Source of the DNA: Peptoniphilus faecalis
Lineage (GTDB): Bacteria; Bacillota; Clostridia; Tissierellales; Peptoniphilaceae
DNA length: 43,012 nucleotides
Assembly: GCF_012976305.1 (NCBI RefSeq)
Contig: NZ_JABDSR010000013.1
Span: forward strand, 1-43,012
Direction of reading: 5' to 3'
This document shows positions 15,914 to 24,762 of the stretch, piece after piece (position 1 is the stretch's first letter; every line of letters starts with the position of its first letter). The notes beneath the pieces were generated by a model. The model searched no databases, was not told where the DNA came from, and was given only the letters and a program-made list of their open reading frames with translations. A program made the translations under genes and the position numbers.

Positions 15914-16723
15914 TTAAACTATTCGAAAAGGTAATTGGATATTAAGGGAAGACTCTATAGACTTTTTCATATGATTAACGAGTTCAGCCACCTCAGATTC
16001 CATTCCTTCCCACTTGTCAACACACTCTCCTAAATAAGCCTCTCTCGCTTTGTTGAGTAAAGTAGCATGCTCATCGGGTAATTGAGGTATCGCCCATTCA
16101 GCTGCCAGATCTTTTGAGCGAATTTCACCAGTAGATGCTGTCAGCCACATTCTGGCTAAAGTTAAAATCACATTGCGTTCGTCACCGTTAATGCTAGCTA
16201 TCAACCCGGGCAACGATTCTTTAATTGCTTTTCGAATATCTGTCATTGGCACAGGCTCAATTACTTCTGTTGCCTTTGGTCCCAAAAGGTTAATACTATT
16301 TTTTCTTAGTTGTGCTAAAAGTATTGCTAAATCCGGATCATAAGTCGACTCAGGAATTTCTCCCTTTTCAAACTGCTCTCTTAGCCACTCGCCATACATA
16401 AATTCATATTTGGGGGGGAAATGCCAAGGGACAATATCCTTTTGATTTATGACCGTAACTTCAAGAGGCCTCATATCTTTTATGTTTCCTATTTTCCCAG
16501 ATATAAGCATTAACCTATTTGTAAGATTCCTTCGAGTTTTTTCAGATAAACTTTGATTTGTTATTACCAAAATATCTACATCGCTATTCATACGTAAACC
16601 ACCCATTACTGCCGAACCATACAAATACACCCCAATTAACATATTATCAAGTAGTTCCGCTATAGTTTTTAATGCTTGAATTGCTTCTTTCGGAATTTTT
16701 TTGTTACTTAAATCTATACTCAA
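15914..16723 (-). CDS. spw: Spectinomycin 9-nucleotidyltransferase Spw (ANT(9) family)
   Basis: This 269-residue enzyme adenylates spectinomycin. The signature VYLYGSAVMGGLRMNSDVDI near residues 32-51 contains the GS and D-x-D residues of the nucleotidyltransferase fold. The rest follows the AadA/ANT(9) pattern: PLEVTVINQKDIVPW and a C-terminal helical domain with LTLARMWLTASTGEI. The start is TTG at 16721-16723 behind GGAGATCGAAG. Position between an apt-like gene and lsa(E) is that of the known spw-lsa(E)-lnu(B) cluster. Confidence 0.95.
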   Translation of the reverse strand: MSIDLSNKKIPKEAIQALKTIAELLDNMLIGVYLYGSAVMGGLRMNSDVDILVITNQSLSEKTRRNLTNRLMLISGKIGNIKDMRPLEVTVINQKDIVPWHFPPKYEFMYGEWLREQFEKGEIPESTYDPDLAILLAQLRKNSINLLGPKATEVIEPVPMTDIRKAIKESLPGLIASINGDERNVILTLARMWLTASTGEIRSKDLAAEWAIPQLPDEHATLLNKAREAYLGECVDKWEGMESEVAELVNHMKKSIESSLNIQLPFRIV

Positions 16724-16854
16724 CTTCGATCTCCTTTCGTCTGAAAACTGTTTTTTAACGCCTCTTAAAATTTATAAAAAAAGAGTAAACATCTTTCGTT
16801 GTATTGTAAATTAACGCCATCCAAAATTTTGATTCAAGATTTTCTTTCGGTTTA

Positions 16855-17382
16855 TTATATGTTTGAGCCAATATAAGCTACAAAACTGCTGTCTATCCAT
16901 TTTTGAGTAACCTCATTTATATCAATCCCAATAGTAGCCAACCCAATAATGCTGCAATCCAATTTCTCTAACAAAGCTATTAAAGCCTTCATTTGAGAAC
17001 CTGTCTCTATCCAATCATCTACAATCAAAACTCTTTTGTTCCTCACAATAGAACTCTTAGATATTTCAAAGCTTTTATCTTGACCTGAATAGTCGGTAAA
17101 ATGTGTCGAAATAATCTCTTCTTTTGCGTATGGCAGCTTATCACCTTTTCTTACTCCAATAAACCCCACTCCAAGTTCTTTGGCTATGGCAGTGCCTAGT
17201 ATCCATCCAATTGCTTCTGGGGCAGCCACATAATCTACTTTATTTTGAAAATCCAATGATAGTACTTTTACAATTTTATCAAAAACGGTTTTATGTGTAA
17301 AAATAGTTAGTAAATCATATTTTCCAATTGAGTTACGAGGTAATATACCTCTAATTTCATTTATAACATCAGTACTTTCCAT
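16855..17382 (-). CDS. Adenine phosphoribosyltransferase-like protein
   Basis: This 175-residue type I phosphoribosyltransferase has the PRPP-binding loop VLIVDDWIETGSQMKALI near residues 118-135 and an upstream VAAPEAIGWILGTAIAKELG block typical of Apt. It is the gene called apt in the aadE-apt-spw cluster. Whether it contributes to resistance is unclear. It may be a relic of purine salvage carried along. The ribosome site (GGGGTGTAAATGT) is moderate, and the ant(6) gene ends 43 bp upstream. Confidence 0.88.
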   Translation of the reverse strand: MESTDVINEIRGILPRNSIGKYDLLTIFTHKTVFDKIVKVLSLDFQNKVDYVAAPEAIGWILGTAIAKELGVGFIGVRKGDKLPYAKEEIISTHFTDYSGQDKSFEISKSSIVRNKRVLIVDDWIETGSQMKALIALLEKLDCSIIGLATIGIDINEVTQKWIDSSFVAYIGSNI

Positions 17383-17425
17383 ACATTTACACCCCTTGCT
17401 TATGGTTAATAATCTTTGCTAATCT

Positions 17426-18289
17426 TTAAAAATAGTCATTTTCAACATATTTTTTATACATGTCCTCGGTATATCTTGTTATGTTCTTACCATACTCTGG
17501 ATAATCAAACCCCAGTAGTTCTGCTACCTCTTTGGACACTTCCCTGAACAATTGGTGGCATATAAATAATGACTTCCAAATATTTTCATAGGAATCCATG
17601 CGATATGTAGATAATAATCTATTCCATAGATCTTCATCAATGTATTTGTTAATATACTTATAATTTTTCCCAACACTTAATGAAAATTCTGTCTTTATCC
17701 CAACCTTCCACGACATCATCCTAAGTAGTTCAAACCGTAGAATCTGGTTCAGATGATCGATTGCAAACAGTATCTCTTTGCGGCACAATCCTTTAATAAC
17801 ATAAGGTGTTACATTCCAAAATTCATTGCAGCAATCATCATACTCCCTTGCGCTTGGCTTTCTTACATGATAATCTATATCAGTCGGAACTATGTCCCTT
17901 TTAATTCTACAATCTTTATCAATTAGAACCTTTATTAATTTATCGCCCTTTAGGTAATTATCTAACTCTTCCAAGGGCAATAAGGTAAGATCAATTTTAT
18001 TGTAATCATCAAATAGCATAAGATAGGAAAATCCCTTTTCTTCAGGTGGGAATAATTCCATATCCTCCGGCTTTTGCATCATTATTATATTCCCAAATTG
18101 ATTAAGCCAGTCATCATTAGATATAAACGGTTCTATATCACTTACAAAATATGTAATATCATAATCCTGAAATTCATCTTTAGGTATATTAATATTTGCG
18201 CGTGACCCCTCAAGGGTCACAATTCGAATACGTTCATCCTGTTCTGCTAAAGAAAGTACTAAATCCATCATTTCTTTTTCTGATCTCAT
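17426..18289 (-). CDS. ant(6)-Ia: ANT(6)-Ia-type streptomycin adenylyltransferase, second allele
   Basis: This 287-residue protein is identical over roughly its first 68 residues to the enzyme at 7090-7998 and then diverges (LPLEELDNYLKGDKLIKVLI and a shorter C-terminus ending KYVENDYF). The nucleotidyltransferase motif LEGSRANINIPKDEFQDYDI is intact, as are REYDDCCNEFW and SVGKNYKYINKYI, so it should be active. The switch from identity to divergence near 18086 marks a recombination joint. The resulting gene is a hybrid of two aadE alleles. Confidence 0.94.
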   Translation of the reverse strand: MRSEKEMMDLVLSLAEQDERIRIVTLEGSRANINIPKDEFQDYDITYFVSDIEPFISNDDWLNQFGNIIMMQKPEDMELFPPEEKGFSYLMLFDDYNKIDLTLLPLEELDNYLKGDKLIKVLIDKDCRIKRDIVPTDIDYHVRKPSAREYDDCCNEFWNVTPYVIKGLCRKEILFAIDHLNQILRFELLRMMSWKVGIKTEFSLSVGKNYKYINKYIDEDLWNRLLSTYRMDSYENIWKSLFICHQLFREVSKEVAELLGFDYPEYGKNITRYTEDMYKKYVENDYF

Positions 18290-19037
18290 TTACATACTCC
18301 TCGTTTATTTTTTCTATATTATTACATCTTCTTTTTTGCCGATACAATCAGCATCATTGGGCGTCGCATTTCATCCGCCATCCCCGGAATATCCATCATG
18401 TTCTCTGGCGGCTGTGGCTCCACAATCTGATTTATTATAAAACTATTTGAAAGCAGTGTATTTAGATATGTGGTCAGTGTTCTATGATATTTTGTAACCT
18501 TTTCTTCCAAAAACATAGCTGTCCGTTTGCCCTCATAATAATAATTGTCCACCGGGAAATGCAGTATTTCTCCTTTTTCGTTATAATACCAGTCTTGTGT
18601 TCCATGAGCAGTAAAAACAGGATGTTCAACTGTAAAAACTAAATTGCCACCAGCCTTCAGCATCCTATATATCTTTTTTATTAAATTCTCATAGTCTGCT
18701 ACATAATGAAACGCAAGCGAACTTAGTATTACATCAAAGCTCTCCTCTGGGAAATCCACATCTTCTATGGCACAGCATTCATATTCAATCTGTGGAAAAT
18801 GGGTTTTTCCTTTTGCTACTTCGAGCATTTTATGAGAAATATCAACACCTACTACAGAGGAAGCACCGTTTTCCATCGCATATATACAGTGCCATCCATA
18901 GCCGCATCCTAAATCAAGCACACGCTTACCCTTAAAATCAGGTAGCATCTTTTTCAAAGTCTCCCATTCTCCCGCACCAGCCAGTCCTTTCTGCGAGCGA
19001 CTCATTTGACTGTATTTTTGAAAAAATATATTATCAT
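18086..19037. repeat. 952-bp direct repeat, copy 2
   Basis: This is the partner of 7795-8746. It joins the ant(6) allele of the spw cluster to the methyltransferase and then ends inside the C5 methyltransferase gene of the element backbone. It therefore marks the right edge of the resistance region. Confidence 0.9.
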
Positions 19038-19443
19038 AATCTTCATCTTGTAATTTTTTCTTTATTGAAGAAACATCTATGTCATTTATATCTATTGCTT
19101 CTTTTATAGAATTATCAAAAATATCGTTTGATTCTAAAGTTTTGACACAATCCTCATTGATATCAGATGCATATTTTATATTAATTCCTGCAAGATGAGC
19201 ACCTATATCTAAACCTCCCGCACCAGCAAACATACTAACACCTATAATATTTTTTGATGTTATACTTCTATCCATATTTAGTGATTTACTTTCATACTTT
19301 AATTTTATTTTATTATTTTTTTGTTCAACTTTATCATAAAATTCAACCATCTGTGGTGCATAAATGTTCTTAAATATATCATCATTTAATTGAAGAACTT
19401 TTTCCCCATTATTATTTATAAAGTCTAAATTCTCTTTAGTCAT
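18322..19443 (-). CDS. Chimeric methyltransferase: C5 DNA methylase N-terminus fused to class I SAM methyltransferase
   Basis: I place the start at ATG 19441-19443 because GGAGAAAAA precedes it, giving 373 residues. Residues 1 to about 137 are the beginning of a C5 cytosine methylase: GVSMFAGAGGLDIGAHLAGI is motif I, and YASDINEDCVKTLESN is the next block. No PCQ motif follows. At KKLQDEDYD the frame passes into the resistance-cluster methyltransferase at NIFFQKYSQM, complete from there with its own VLDLGCGYGWH motif. The reading frame is kept across the joint at 19037/19038. The protein therefore has two SAM-binding motifs I, of which only the second belongs to a complete domain. It overlaps the preceding Cro-type gene by 8 bp. 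Confidence 0.88.
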   Translation of the reverse strand: MTKENLDFINNNGEKVLQLNDDIFKNIYAPQMVEFYDKVEQKNNKIKLKYESKSLNMDRSITSKNIIGVSMFAGAGGLDIGAHLAGINIKYASDINEDCVKTLESNDIFDNSIKEAIDINDIDVSSIKKKLQDEDYDNIFFQKYSQMSRSQKGLAGAGEWETLKKMLPDFKGKRVLDLGCGYGWHCIYAMENGASSVVGVDISHKMLEVAKGKTHFPQIEYECCAIEDVDFPEESFDVILSSLAFHYVADYENLIKKIYRMLKAGGNLVFTVEHPVFTAHGTQDWYYNEKGEILHFPVDNYYYEGKRTAMFLEEKVTKYHRTLTTYLNTLLSNSFIINQIVEPQPPENMMDIPGMADEMRRPMMLIVSAKKKM

Positions 19444-19645
19444 TTTTTCTCCTATATTCAATAATATCTCCAATATCACATTGAAAATACTCACAAATCT
19501 TTCCTAATGTTTCCAAACTTACATTTTCGTCTCTTCCCATTTTTGCTATTGTCTTGGGTGTTGTTGCTATTGCACATTGTAAGTCTGTTTTTTTCATATT
19601 TTTATCTATTAATAACTTCCATAATTTATTATATGAAAATCCCAT
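19436..19645 (-). CDS. Cro/C1-type regulator upstream of the C5 methylase
   Basis: The start at ATG 19643-19645 (MGFSYNKLWKLLIDKNM) is chosen because GGAG lies six bases before it, giving 69 residues. It is a single HTH: MKKTDLQCAIATTPKTIAKM followed by NVSLETLGKICEYFQCDIGDIIEY. The same family (compare 34945-35157) often controls methylase genes. It overlaps the chimeric methyltransferase as ATGACTAA, so it would still drive translation of the fusion protein. Confidence 0.88.
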   Translation of the reverse strand: MGFSYNKLWKLLIDKNMKKTDLQCAIATTPKTIAKMGRDENVSLETLGKICEYFQCDIGDIIEYRRKND

Positions 19646-19766
19646 ATCATTCTCCAATTCTATATTTTACCTTTCTAAATGTATAGATTAACTACCTAAT
19701 TATAGCATATAACACATATCCCTTTCAATTATATGATTTACTGCGTTAAACTGAGCAAAAAAATAA

Positions 19767-19786
19767 CGGCAGTCCGAAGACTGCCG
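19767..19786 (-). terminator. Strong terminator after the SSB-like gene
   Basis: CGGCAGTC and GACTGCCG form a perfect 8-bp stem. On the minus strand the loop is TTCG (a stable UUCG tetraloop) and the stem is followed by TTATTTTTTT. It ends the topB-methylase-helicase-SSB operon. Confidence 0.92.
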
Positions 19787-19790
19787 ATAT

Positions 19791-20447
19791 TTATCTCTCT
19801 GCGCCTTTGCTATGGTCTTTCTTATTAAATTTAGTTTTATCGTCTGTCTTAAAGCTTTTTATTTGCCCTAATATTGACTTTTTATCCTTGTCTTGACTCT
19901 TTACTTGTTCTTTTGCTTTTAAGAGCTTAGAAGACAACATACGAACATTCTTATGTTCCTTTCCGTTGTTATCAATACTTGTTTTTACTTGTCCAAATAT
20001 TTTAACAAAATCTCCTTGCTTTAAGTTCTCTAAATCTTTTGTCTTATCTCCATAGGCTGAACAATTGGTATAAACTTTATTCCCATCGTTATCTTTTGAA
20101 ACAAGAGAAAAATTACTTACTTTGAACTTTTCTCCATTAGCATTCTCCCTTTCAAGATTTTCTACTTGACCAGCTATATTACCGACAAGATTTATAAGAT
20201 CATCTTTTGCTTCAATATCACTGACATTTTCAACAATCTTACCTTGTTCTTTCATGTCATCAATCATATAGTCAAAGTCATCACTTAGTAGACCTGTTGT
20301 GTCATTGTTCATATATAAAACATAGACTTCTTCAAGTGCTTTTTCATCATTAACACCCTTTTCTATGCTCACAAGTGCTTTTATAAAGTCCTTGTAGTTA
20401 TCATTCATCATTTCTTCTAAGTTTTCTCTAATATCTTTGTATTTCAT
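19791..20447 (-). CDS. SSB-like OB-fold protein of the conjugative element
   Basis: This 218-residue protein has a helical N-terminal half and an OB-like region around residues 105-170 (KVSNFSLVSKDNDGNKVYTN, then LKQGDFVKIFGQVKTSIDN and KNVRMLSSKLLKAK), resembling the beta-barrel of single-strand DNA-binding proteins. It would coat transferred or replicating single strands. The C-terminus has KKSILGQIKSFK and a Lys-rich tail ending GAER, a pattern shared with three other proteins in the window. The start is preceded by AAGGAGGAAATT. It is the last gene of the backbone operon, 43 bp after the helicase remainder. Confidence 0.65.
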   Translation of the reverse strand: MKYKDIRENLEEMMNDNYKDFIKALVSIEKGVNDEKALEEVYVLYMNNDTTGLLSDDFDYMIDDMKEQGKIVENVSDIEAKDDLINLVGNIAGQVENLERENANGEKFKVSNFSLVSKDNDGNKVYTNCSAYGDKTKDLENLKQGDFVKIFGQVKTSIDNNGKEHKNVRMLSSKLLKAKEQVKSQDKDKKSILGQIKSFKTDDKTKFNKKDHSKGAER

Positions 20448-20490
20448 AATTTCCTCCTTGTACTAAATAAGGAGAGCTTTTAGCCCTCCT

Positions 20491-21987
20491 CTATCTTTCT
20501 TGTCCTTTTTCACTTTTTTCTTGATTTTTATCTTTTTCTTCTTCTGACTTGAATTTTGATATTTGTCCTAATATTGATGGTTTCTCTTCCCTTGCGTGAA
20601 GATTATCTTCCACATCATAAGTTGATTCAAAGTAATCACTATCTTTAAAATCATTGTCATACCTATCTGGTATTCCATCATTATCAAGATCTTTTGCAAG
20701 TGGATCATAGAAGTTTCCGTCATCATCTATTTCTAAGCCTAGAGCTTGTTTCAAATCTTCTTCATCTACTGCTACCAGATCATCAAAACTTGACATCTTT
20801 ATGGCTTCGGTCATATCTTTAATAGCTTGTGAGTTAGATATATCTTCCTCTACAAAAGATTCTGTTCTAATAGCTACATTATCTACATACTGAGTCCATG
20901 TTTTTTCTTCCAAATTTACCTCATATTGAATCGAGTGCTTACCGTCAGGTGTTTCTGTATAGGCAAGTCCTATATGGCTTAAATGAGGGTATAGTTTGTC
21001 AAAGTCTTCATAACTATTAGATTCTGAAAACTCATAGTTAGAATAATCTACTATCGCTCTCTTTAAATCTTCTAATAATGGTGATTGGTTTTCTAATTCT
21101 TCTACTTCTCCCATATCTAAAAGTTTATTAATCTCAGCTAGTCTTAGAGTCTTATCCCTTAACTCATCTGCTTTTTCAAATGGTTTGGTCAATTCTACTT
21201 TAGCATTTTCTAAAGATTCTTTATAGTTTTCAAGATTTTGATTTAATCTTTCAAGCCTTGAAGGCATTTTTTCAATGGCATTATCAAGTCTTGTTATATT
21301 ACCGTCAGTAGAGTTTGATAACTCTCCGAAGTATTCTGCTTTTCCTAGGAGTTTAAAGGTGTGAGTATTAGTCATAAAGTTAAATGAAACTTGTAAGTCT
21401 AAATTTCTATATTTACCAATGACCTTGCTATCATTTATCTTTACCTTTTTTATTTCTTCTAATAGCTTCTCTCCAGCTTCTTTCTTATCTAAAATTTTAT
21501 TTGTCCCAAGACTGATTGAAGTGAATTTGCTATCTCCTTCTCCTAATTTCTCAACATTTGCAATATCTTCTTTAACTGCTTGTATTTCCATTTCAGTTTT
21601 TAAAATACTTTGAGGATAAATTTTATTTACCTTATCTTCAAGCTTATATTTATTAGACTTGTAGTTTGCTTCCAGCATTTTTAGTTTTGTAACTTCGTTA
21701 TCTAAATCCATTTTTTCTTTAATTAGAGGATTACCAGTAGCTAAAGCCTTAATTTCTGAATAAGATAGACTTGCTTCATCAACATCTTCTGCAACACGCA
21801 CAGGTGTCTTGCTTGTCATAATTTGAGAAATGAATTTCTGTTTATTCTCTATTGTCTGCCACAAATAGGCATCAAAGGTATTTTCTGTTACATATCTAAA
21901 GATATTTACCTTATCATTTTCATTACCTTGACGAACAATTCTACCACTTCTTTGCTCTAGGTCTGGTGAGTAGTCCGAAGTGGTCAA
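20491..21987 (-). pseudogene. SNF2-type helicase/methylase, C-terminal part cut off by the nested element
   Basis: This 498-codon frame is the missing end of the gene at 35257-41481. It contains helicase motif VI, DLEQRSGRIVRQGN, at its very start, then a long helical C-terminal region and KPSILGQISKFK with a tail ending KGQER. The frame can start at TTG 21985-21987, which overlaps the recombinase stop as ATTGA, so some translation by coupling is possible. The first codons (TSDYSP) come from the end of the nested element. Excision would rejoin it to the N-terminal part. Confidence 0.88.
21952..21985. other. Left attachment site of the nested element
   Basis: The host coding sequence (QRSGR codons) runs up to about 21954. 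The GCTC at 21954-21957 is shared with GCTC at 35301-35304 on the other side. Inside the element AGTCCGAAGTGG (21972-21983) mirrors CCACTTGGAACT (35289-35300) as an imperfect inverted repeat, the expected recombinase half-sites. Confidence 0.65.
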
Positions 21988-23609
21988 TTTAATTTACCTA
22001 TAAACTTGTAGTGAATTTCAACCTTTTGGCTAATTTGACCGTCTATTTCTTCCTTGTCATAGACATATATCTTATCTATTATTTGATTTAGGATATATCT
22101 GTTTAGCGATTTTATCTTAGCGTACTTGCTAATATTGTTCATGAATTTCTTGTAGTTATCTTCAGTTTCAAAAGACACTTCTATATCGCCCTCTAAGACT
22201 TTGATTTCCTCGATTAACTTGTCTTGTTTTTTAGATATGCTCACATTCATTAGATTGAAGTTTCTTTCGGTTATATTTCCCTCTAACCTATCTTCATATA
22301 ACTGTTCATAGCTTCTGTCTAATTCTGCTAATTGGTTCTTTTTAAGCTCCAGCTTGTTAGATAGTTCTTTTCCCTCGTCAATTTTTTCTACTTCAATCTT
22401 TTCTATTATCTTTTCTACAAAGTCTTCTTTATCAGATAGTGCCATACTTCCATGATATTGTATATCTTCAAGAACAATATTATATAGATCCCTAGCTTCA
22501 ATTCTGTGTGATGAACAAGCACTTACTCCATATTTTTTATATGTGGAGCAAGAAAAGTGAACAAAGTCTATGAGTTCTTTCTTTTTAAGCCTATAATCAG
22601 TTTTTGGTGTCAATGCATAACCACATTTAGGACATCTTACAAGTCCTTGAAAAATGTTGTCATAATAAAGTCCCTTTTTATTGTTGCACTTCCTCTTATC
22701 AACCATTGTTTGAACTTGTTCCCATATTTCCTCGCTGACTATTCCCTCGTGGGTATTTCTAGCATAAATATAGTCGCTTTTAGGAATATACATTCTTTTT
22801 GAGTTCTTAAATGATAAGGTAGGTCTTTTATTTCTTGCCATATTTCCACAATAAACTGGATCTCGTAAAACATTTAACACCATTCTATGTGACCATTGAT
22901 ATTTATTTTCTTCAGTTAGTCCATAGAGTTTTTCAGCGTTTTCAACAAAAGCACTTGGTCTTGGAATTTTTCTCTTCATCAACTCCTGGCTAATAAGTTG
23001 AGTACCCTTACCCTCTAAACACAATTTATAAATGAGTTCTATTATAGGTTTAGTTTTCTCATCTATGATTAATCTGCGTTTATTATTAGGGTCTTTTAGG
23101 TAACCAAATGGAGCTTTAGAGCCTATATATGTTCCCTCTCTCATTCTGCTTTGAATTGCACTCTTAACTTTTTTGGAAGTATCCTTTGCGTACATTTCAT
23201 TGAGAATGTTTTTAAATGGCATAATATCATTTTGATTGCTATTTAATGTGTCTATACCATCAGTTACTGCGATATATCTTATGTTCTTTTGTGGAAAGTA
23301 CATTTCGATATACGCTCCACTTTGAAGATAGTTTCTTCCTAACCTTGATAAGTCTTTTGTTATAACACAATTTATTTTTCCGTTTTCAATATCAGTAATC
23401 ATCTTCTTAAATGATGGTCTTTCAAAGTTTGTCCCCGAATAACCATCATCTACATAATAATCATAAATAGCGATACTGTTACTTTCTGCAAATTGTTTTA
23501 ACATTACTTTTTGTGACCATATACTCATACTCTCAACTGAGTTTCCATCATCTTTTGATAGTCTACAATAAAGTCCTGCTACATATTTTTTAGTCCTGCT
23601 CAATTTCAA
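21984..23609 (-). CDS. Large serine recombinase (TnpX-like integrase of the nested element)
   Basis: This 541-residue protein integrates and excises the element. It has the catalytic Ser in YCRLSKDD near residue 18, YVDDGYSGTNFERPSF and KDLSRLGRNYLQSG of the resolvase domain, the recombinase domain (APFGYLKDP, PVYCGNMARNKR), a zinc ribbon (VRCPKCGYALTP) and the coiled coil LAELDRSYEQLYEDRLEG. It appears complete. The annotated TTG at 23607-23609 sits very close to the Shine-Dalgarno site; TTG at 23601-23603, seven bases after GGAG, may be the real start. Its stop lies at the very edge of the element, against the helicase remainder. Confidence 0.96.
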   Translation of the reverse strand: MKLSRTKKYVAGLYCRLSKDDGNSVESMSIWSQKVMLKQFAESNSIAIYDYYVDDGYSGTNFERPSFKKMITDIENGKINCVITKDLSRLGRNYLQSGAYIEMYFPQKNIRYIAVTDGIDTLNSNQNDIMPFKNILNEMYAKDTSKKVKSAIQSRMREGTYIGSKAPFGYLKDPNNKRRLIIDEKTKPIIELIYKLCLEGKGTQLISQELMKRKIPRPSAFVENAEKLYGLTEENKYQWSHRMVLNVLRDPVYCGNMARNKRPTLSFKNSKRMYIPKSDYIYARNTHEGIVSEEIWEQVQTMVDKRKCNNKKGLYYDNIFQGLVRCPKCGYALTPKTDYRLKKKELIDFVHFSCSTYKKYGVSACSSHRIEARDLYNIVLEDIQYHGSMALSDKEDFVEKIIEKIEVEKIDEGKELSNKLELKKNQLAELDRSYEQLYEDRLEGNITERNFNLMNVSISKKQDKLIEEIKVLEGDIEVSFETEDNYKKFMNNISKYAKIKSLNRYILNQIIDKIYVYDKEEIDGQISQKVEIHYKFIGKLN

Positions 23610-23681
23610 TCTCCTTTCCCTAAACAGGACTATCTCAATAATTTAATTATACTAAAATACTCCCGTTTAGTCAATCAATAC

Positions 23682-23843
23682 TTACGCTTGCGTTTGTTTA
23701 TTTTCTCTGTCTTTTTCTAAGTTTCTTTCGACTACATGCTCGATAATATCTTCAAATACTTCTTCAATCGGCTTTTTACCTACATATACACGCTTTATTT
23801 CATAGTTGATTTTTCCACTTCGTTTTTTCTTTTTTAATTCCAT
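23682..23843 (-). CDS. Small recombinase-associated protein (53 aa)
   Basis: A 53-residue protein, MELKKKKRSGKINYEIKRVY and so on, with a central VGKKPIEEVFEDIIEHVVER helix and a Gln/Ala tail. Similar short proteins with a V-Y-x-G-x-(K/R)-x-x-EEVF pattern precede TnpX-type recombinases in many Tn1549/Tn5397-like elements; a role with the recombinase is inferred. GGGAG lies seven bases before the ATG. It is 72 bp upstream of the recombinase, probably co-transcribed. Confidence 0.75.
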   Translation of the reverse strand: MELKKKKRSGKINYEIKRVYVGKKPIEEVFEDIIEHVVERNLEKDRENKQTQA

Positions 23844-23870
23844 AAAATTTCTCCCTTTTGTTGCAATAAA

Positions 23871-23908
23871 AAAAGGCGATTAGATTTTTAATTTTCTAAT
23901 CGCCTTTT
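23871..23908 (-). terminator. Hairpin terminator upstream of the recombinase genes
   Basis: AAAAGGCGATTAGA and TCTAATCGCCTTTT form a 14-bp perfect inverted repeat with a 10-base loop and run into T/A tracts on both sides. It separates the replication gene from the recombinase pair. Its core resembles the hairpins at 28103 and 30304. Confidence 0.85.
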
Positions 23909-24000
23909 AAGTGTCATATTTACATTTTTATTATCTCTGGCATACTTTGATACCTTTTTAGACTTAAAGTCTTTAATAATACCTTTCCACCTCTTTTTAT

Positions 24001-24744
24001 CTATAAAGATTCTCCTACATCATAGTTCATTTTTTTATTTAAACCTTTATGTGTTAGTTTTTCTTTATCTTCTTCATACCACTTTAAGATTGTCACATAG
24101 TGGTTTTGATAGGTCTTACCACTGCTTTCCATGTATCTTGATAGCTTTTCAATCATTGTTTCGGTATGTCCTTGCAGCTTGTCTTTTAGGTTTTTATATT
24201 CTTCTTGGCTTAACCTTACATTTTTGTATTCTCCATAAAAGATGGGGGTGGACTTTTTATCTTTTTCTATCTCTCCCTCTCTCTCTTTATCTATCTCTAT
24301 ATCTTTCTCTATCTCTATCTCTCCGTTGCAATTTTGTTGCTTATGTGTTGCATTGGTGTTGCATTGCAACATTTTTAATTCTCTAGACTTTCTTGAACGC
24401 CTTGTAGAAGCCGTTTCTGATCCGATTAAGTTTGGTATTTCAGTTAGGTAGTATTCATCATTTTCTGTTACAACTTCTAATAAGCCTTGATTGATTAAAT
24501 AATTAACTGTAACCATTACATCATCGTCTGTTTCATCTATGGTTAGTGCTAACTCTTTTATAAAATCACTTTCTACTCCGTCATAATAGAGTTTGCCCTC
24601 ATCTTTTAGGCTCAGTAGTAGAAGTTTGAGGTAGATTATCGTATAGGTATCTCCTCCAGATATTCTCCTTAATCTTTTTATCCTTTTGTCTGTGAAGAAT
24701 TCTTCTTTTAACTTTATCCAATAATATCTTTTGTTTGTTGACAT
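24001..24744 (-). CDS. Phage-type replisome organizer / DnaD-like replication protein
   Basis: This 247-residue protein begins with RYYWIKLKEEFFTDKRIKRL, the N-terminal winged-helix pattern of phage replisome organizer proteins. It continues with YTIIYLKLLLLSLKDEGKLYY and a helical VMVTVNYLINQGLLEV block. A low-complexity linker (alternating Glu/Ile/Asp/Lys, residues about 141-164, encoded by a TCTATC-type simple repeat at 24268-24325) joins it to a DnaD-like C-terminal part with YKNLKDKLQGHTETMIEKL. It probably loads helicase at the element's origin during transfer or replication. AAAGGAGCAGAT precedes the ATG. Confidence 0.85.
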   Translation of the reverse strand: MSTNKRYYWIKLKEEFFTDKRIKRLRRISGGDTYTIIYLKLLLLSLKDEGKLYYDGVESDFIKELALTIDETDDDVMVTVNYLINQGLLEVVTENDEYYLTEIPNLIGSETASTRRSRKSRELKMLQCNTNATHKQQNCNGEIEIEKDIEIDKEREGEIEKDKKSTPIFYGEYKNVRLSQEEYKNLKDKLQGHTETMIEKLSRYMESSGKTYQNHYVTILKWYEEDKEKLTHKGLNKKMNYDVGESL

Positions 24745-24762
24745 ATCTGCTCCTTTCTTGAT

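Noticed and set aside
18322-19494. Start of the chimeric methyltransferase at 19494 (17 more residues)
   Set aside because: The longer start lies within the upstream regulator gene and has no ribosome site, whereas ATG 19441-19443 follows GGAGAAAAA.
23888-23980. A 30-codon frame after the replisome-organizer gene (IIKDFKSKKVSKYARDNK and on), with GAGGTGG six bases before ATT
   Set aside because: It has no ATG, GTG or TTG start, and its stop lies within a terminator stem. It could be a peptide with a rare start, but the evidence is too thin.
24268-24325. TCTATC/TCTC simple repeat considered as a phase-variation tract
   Set aside because: It lies within the replisome-organizer gene and encodes a charged linker of alternating Glu, Ile, Asp and Lys. 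The units are irregular, so length switching is unlikely, though not excluded.
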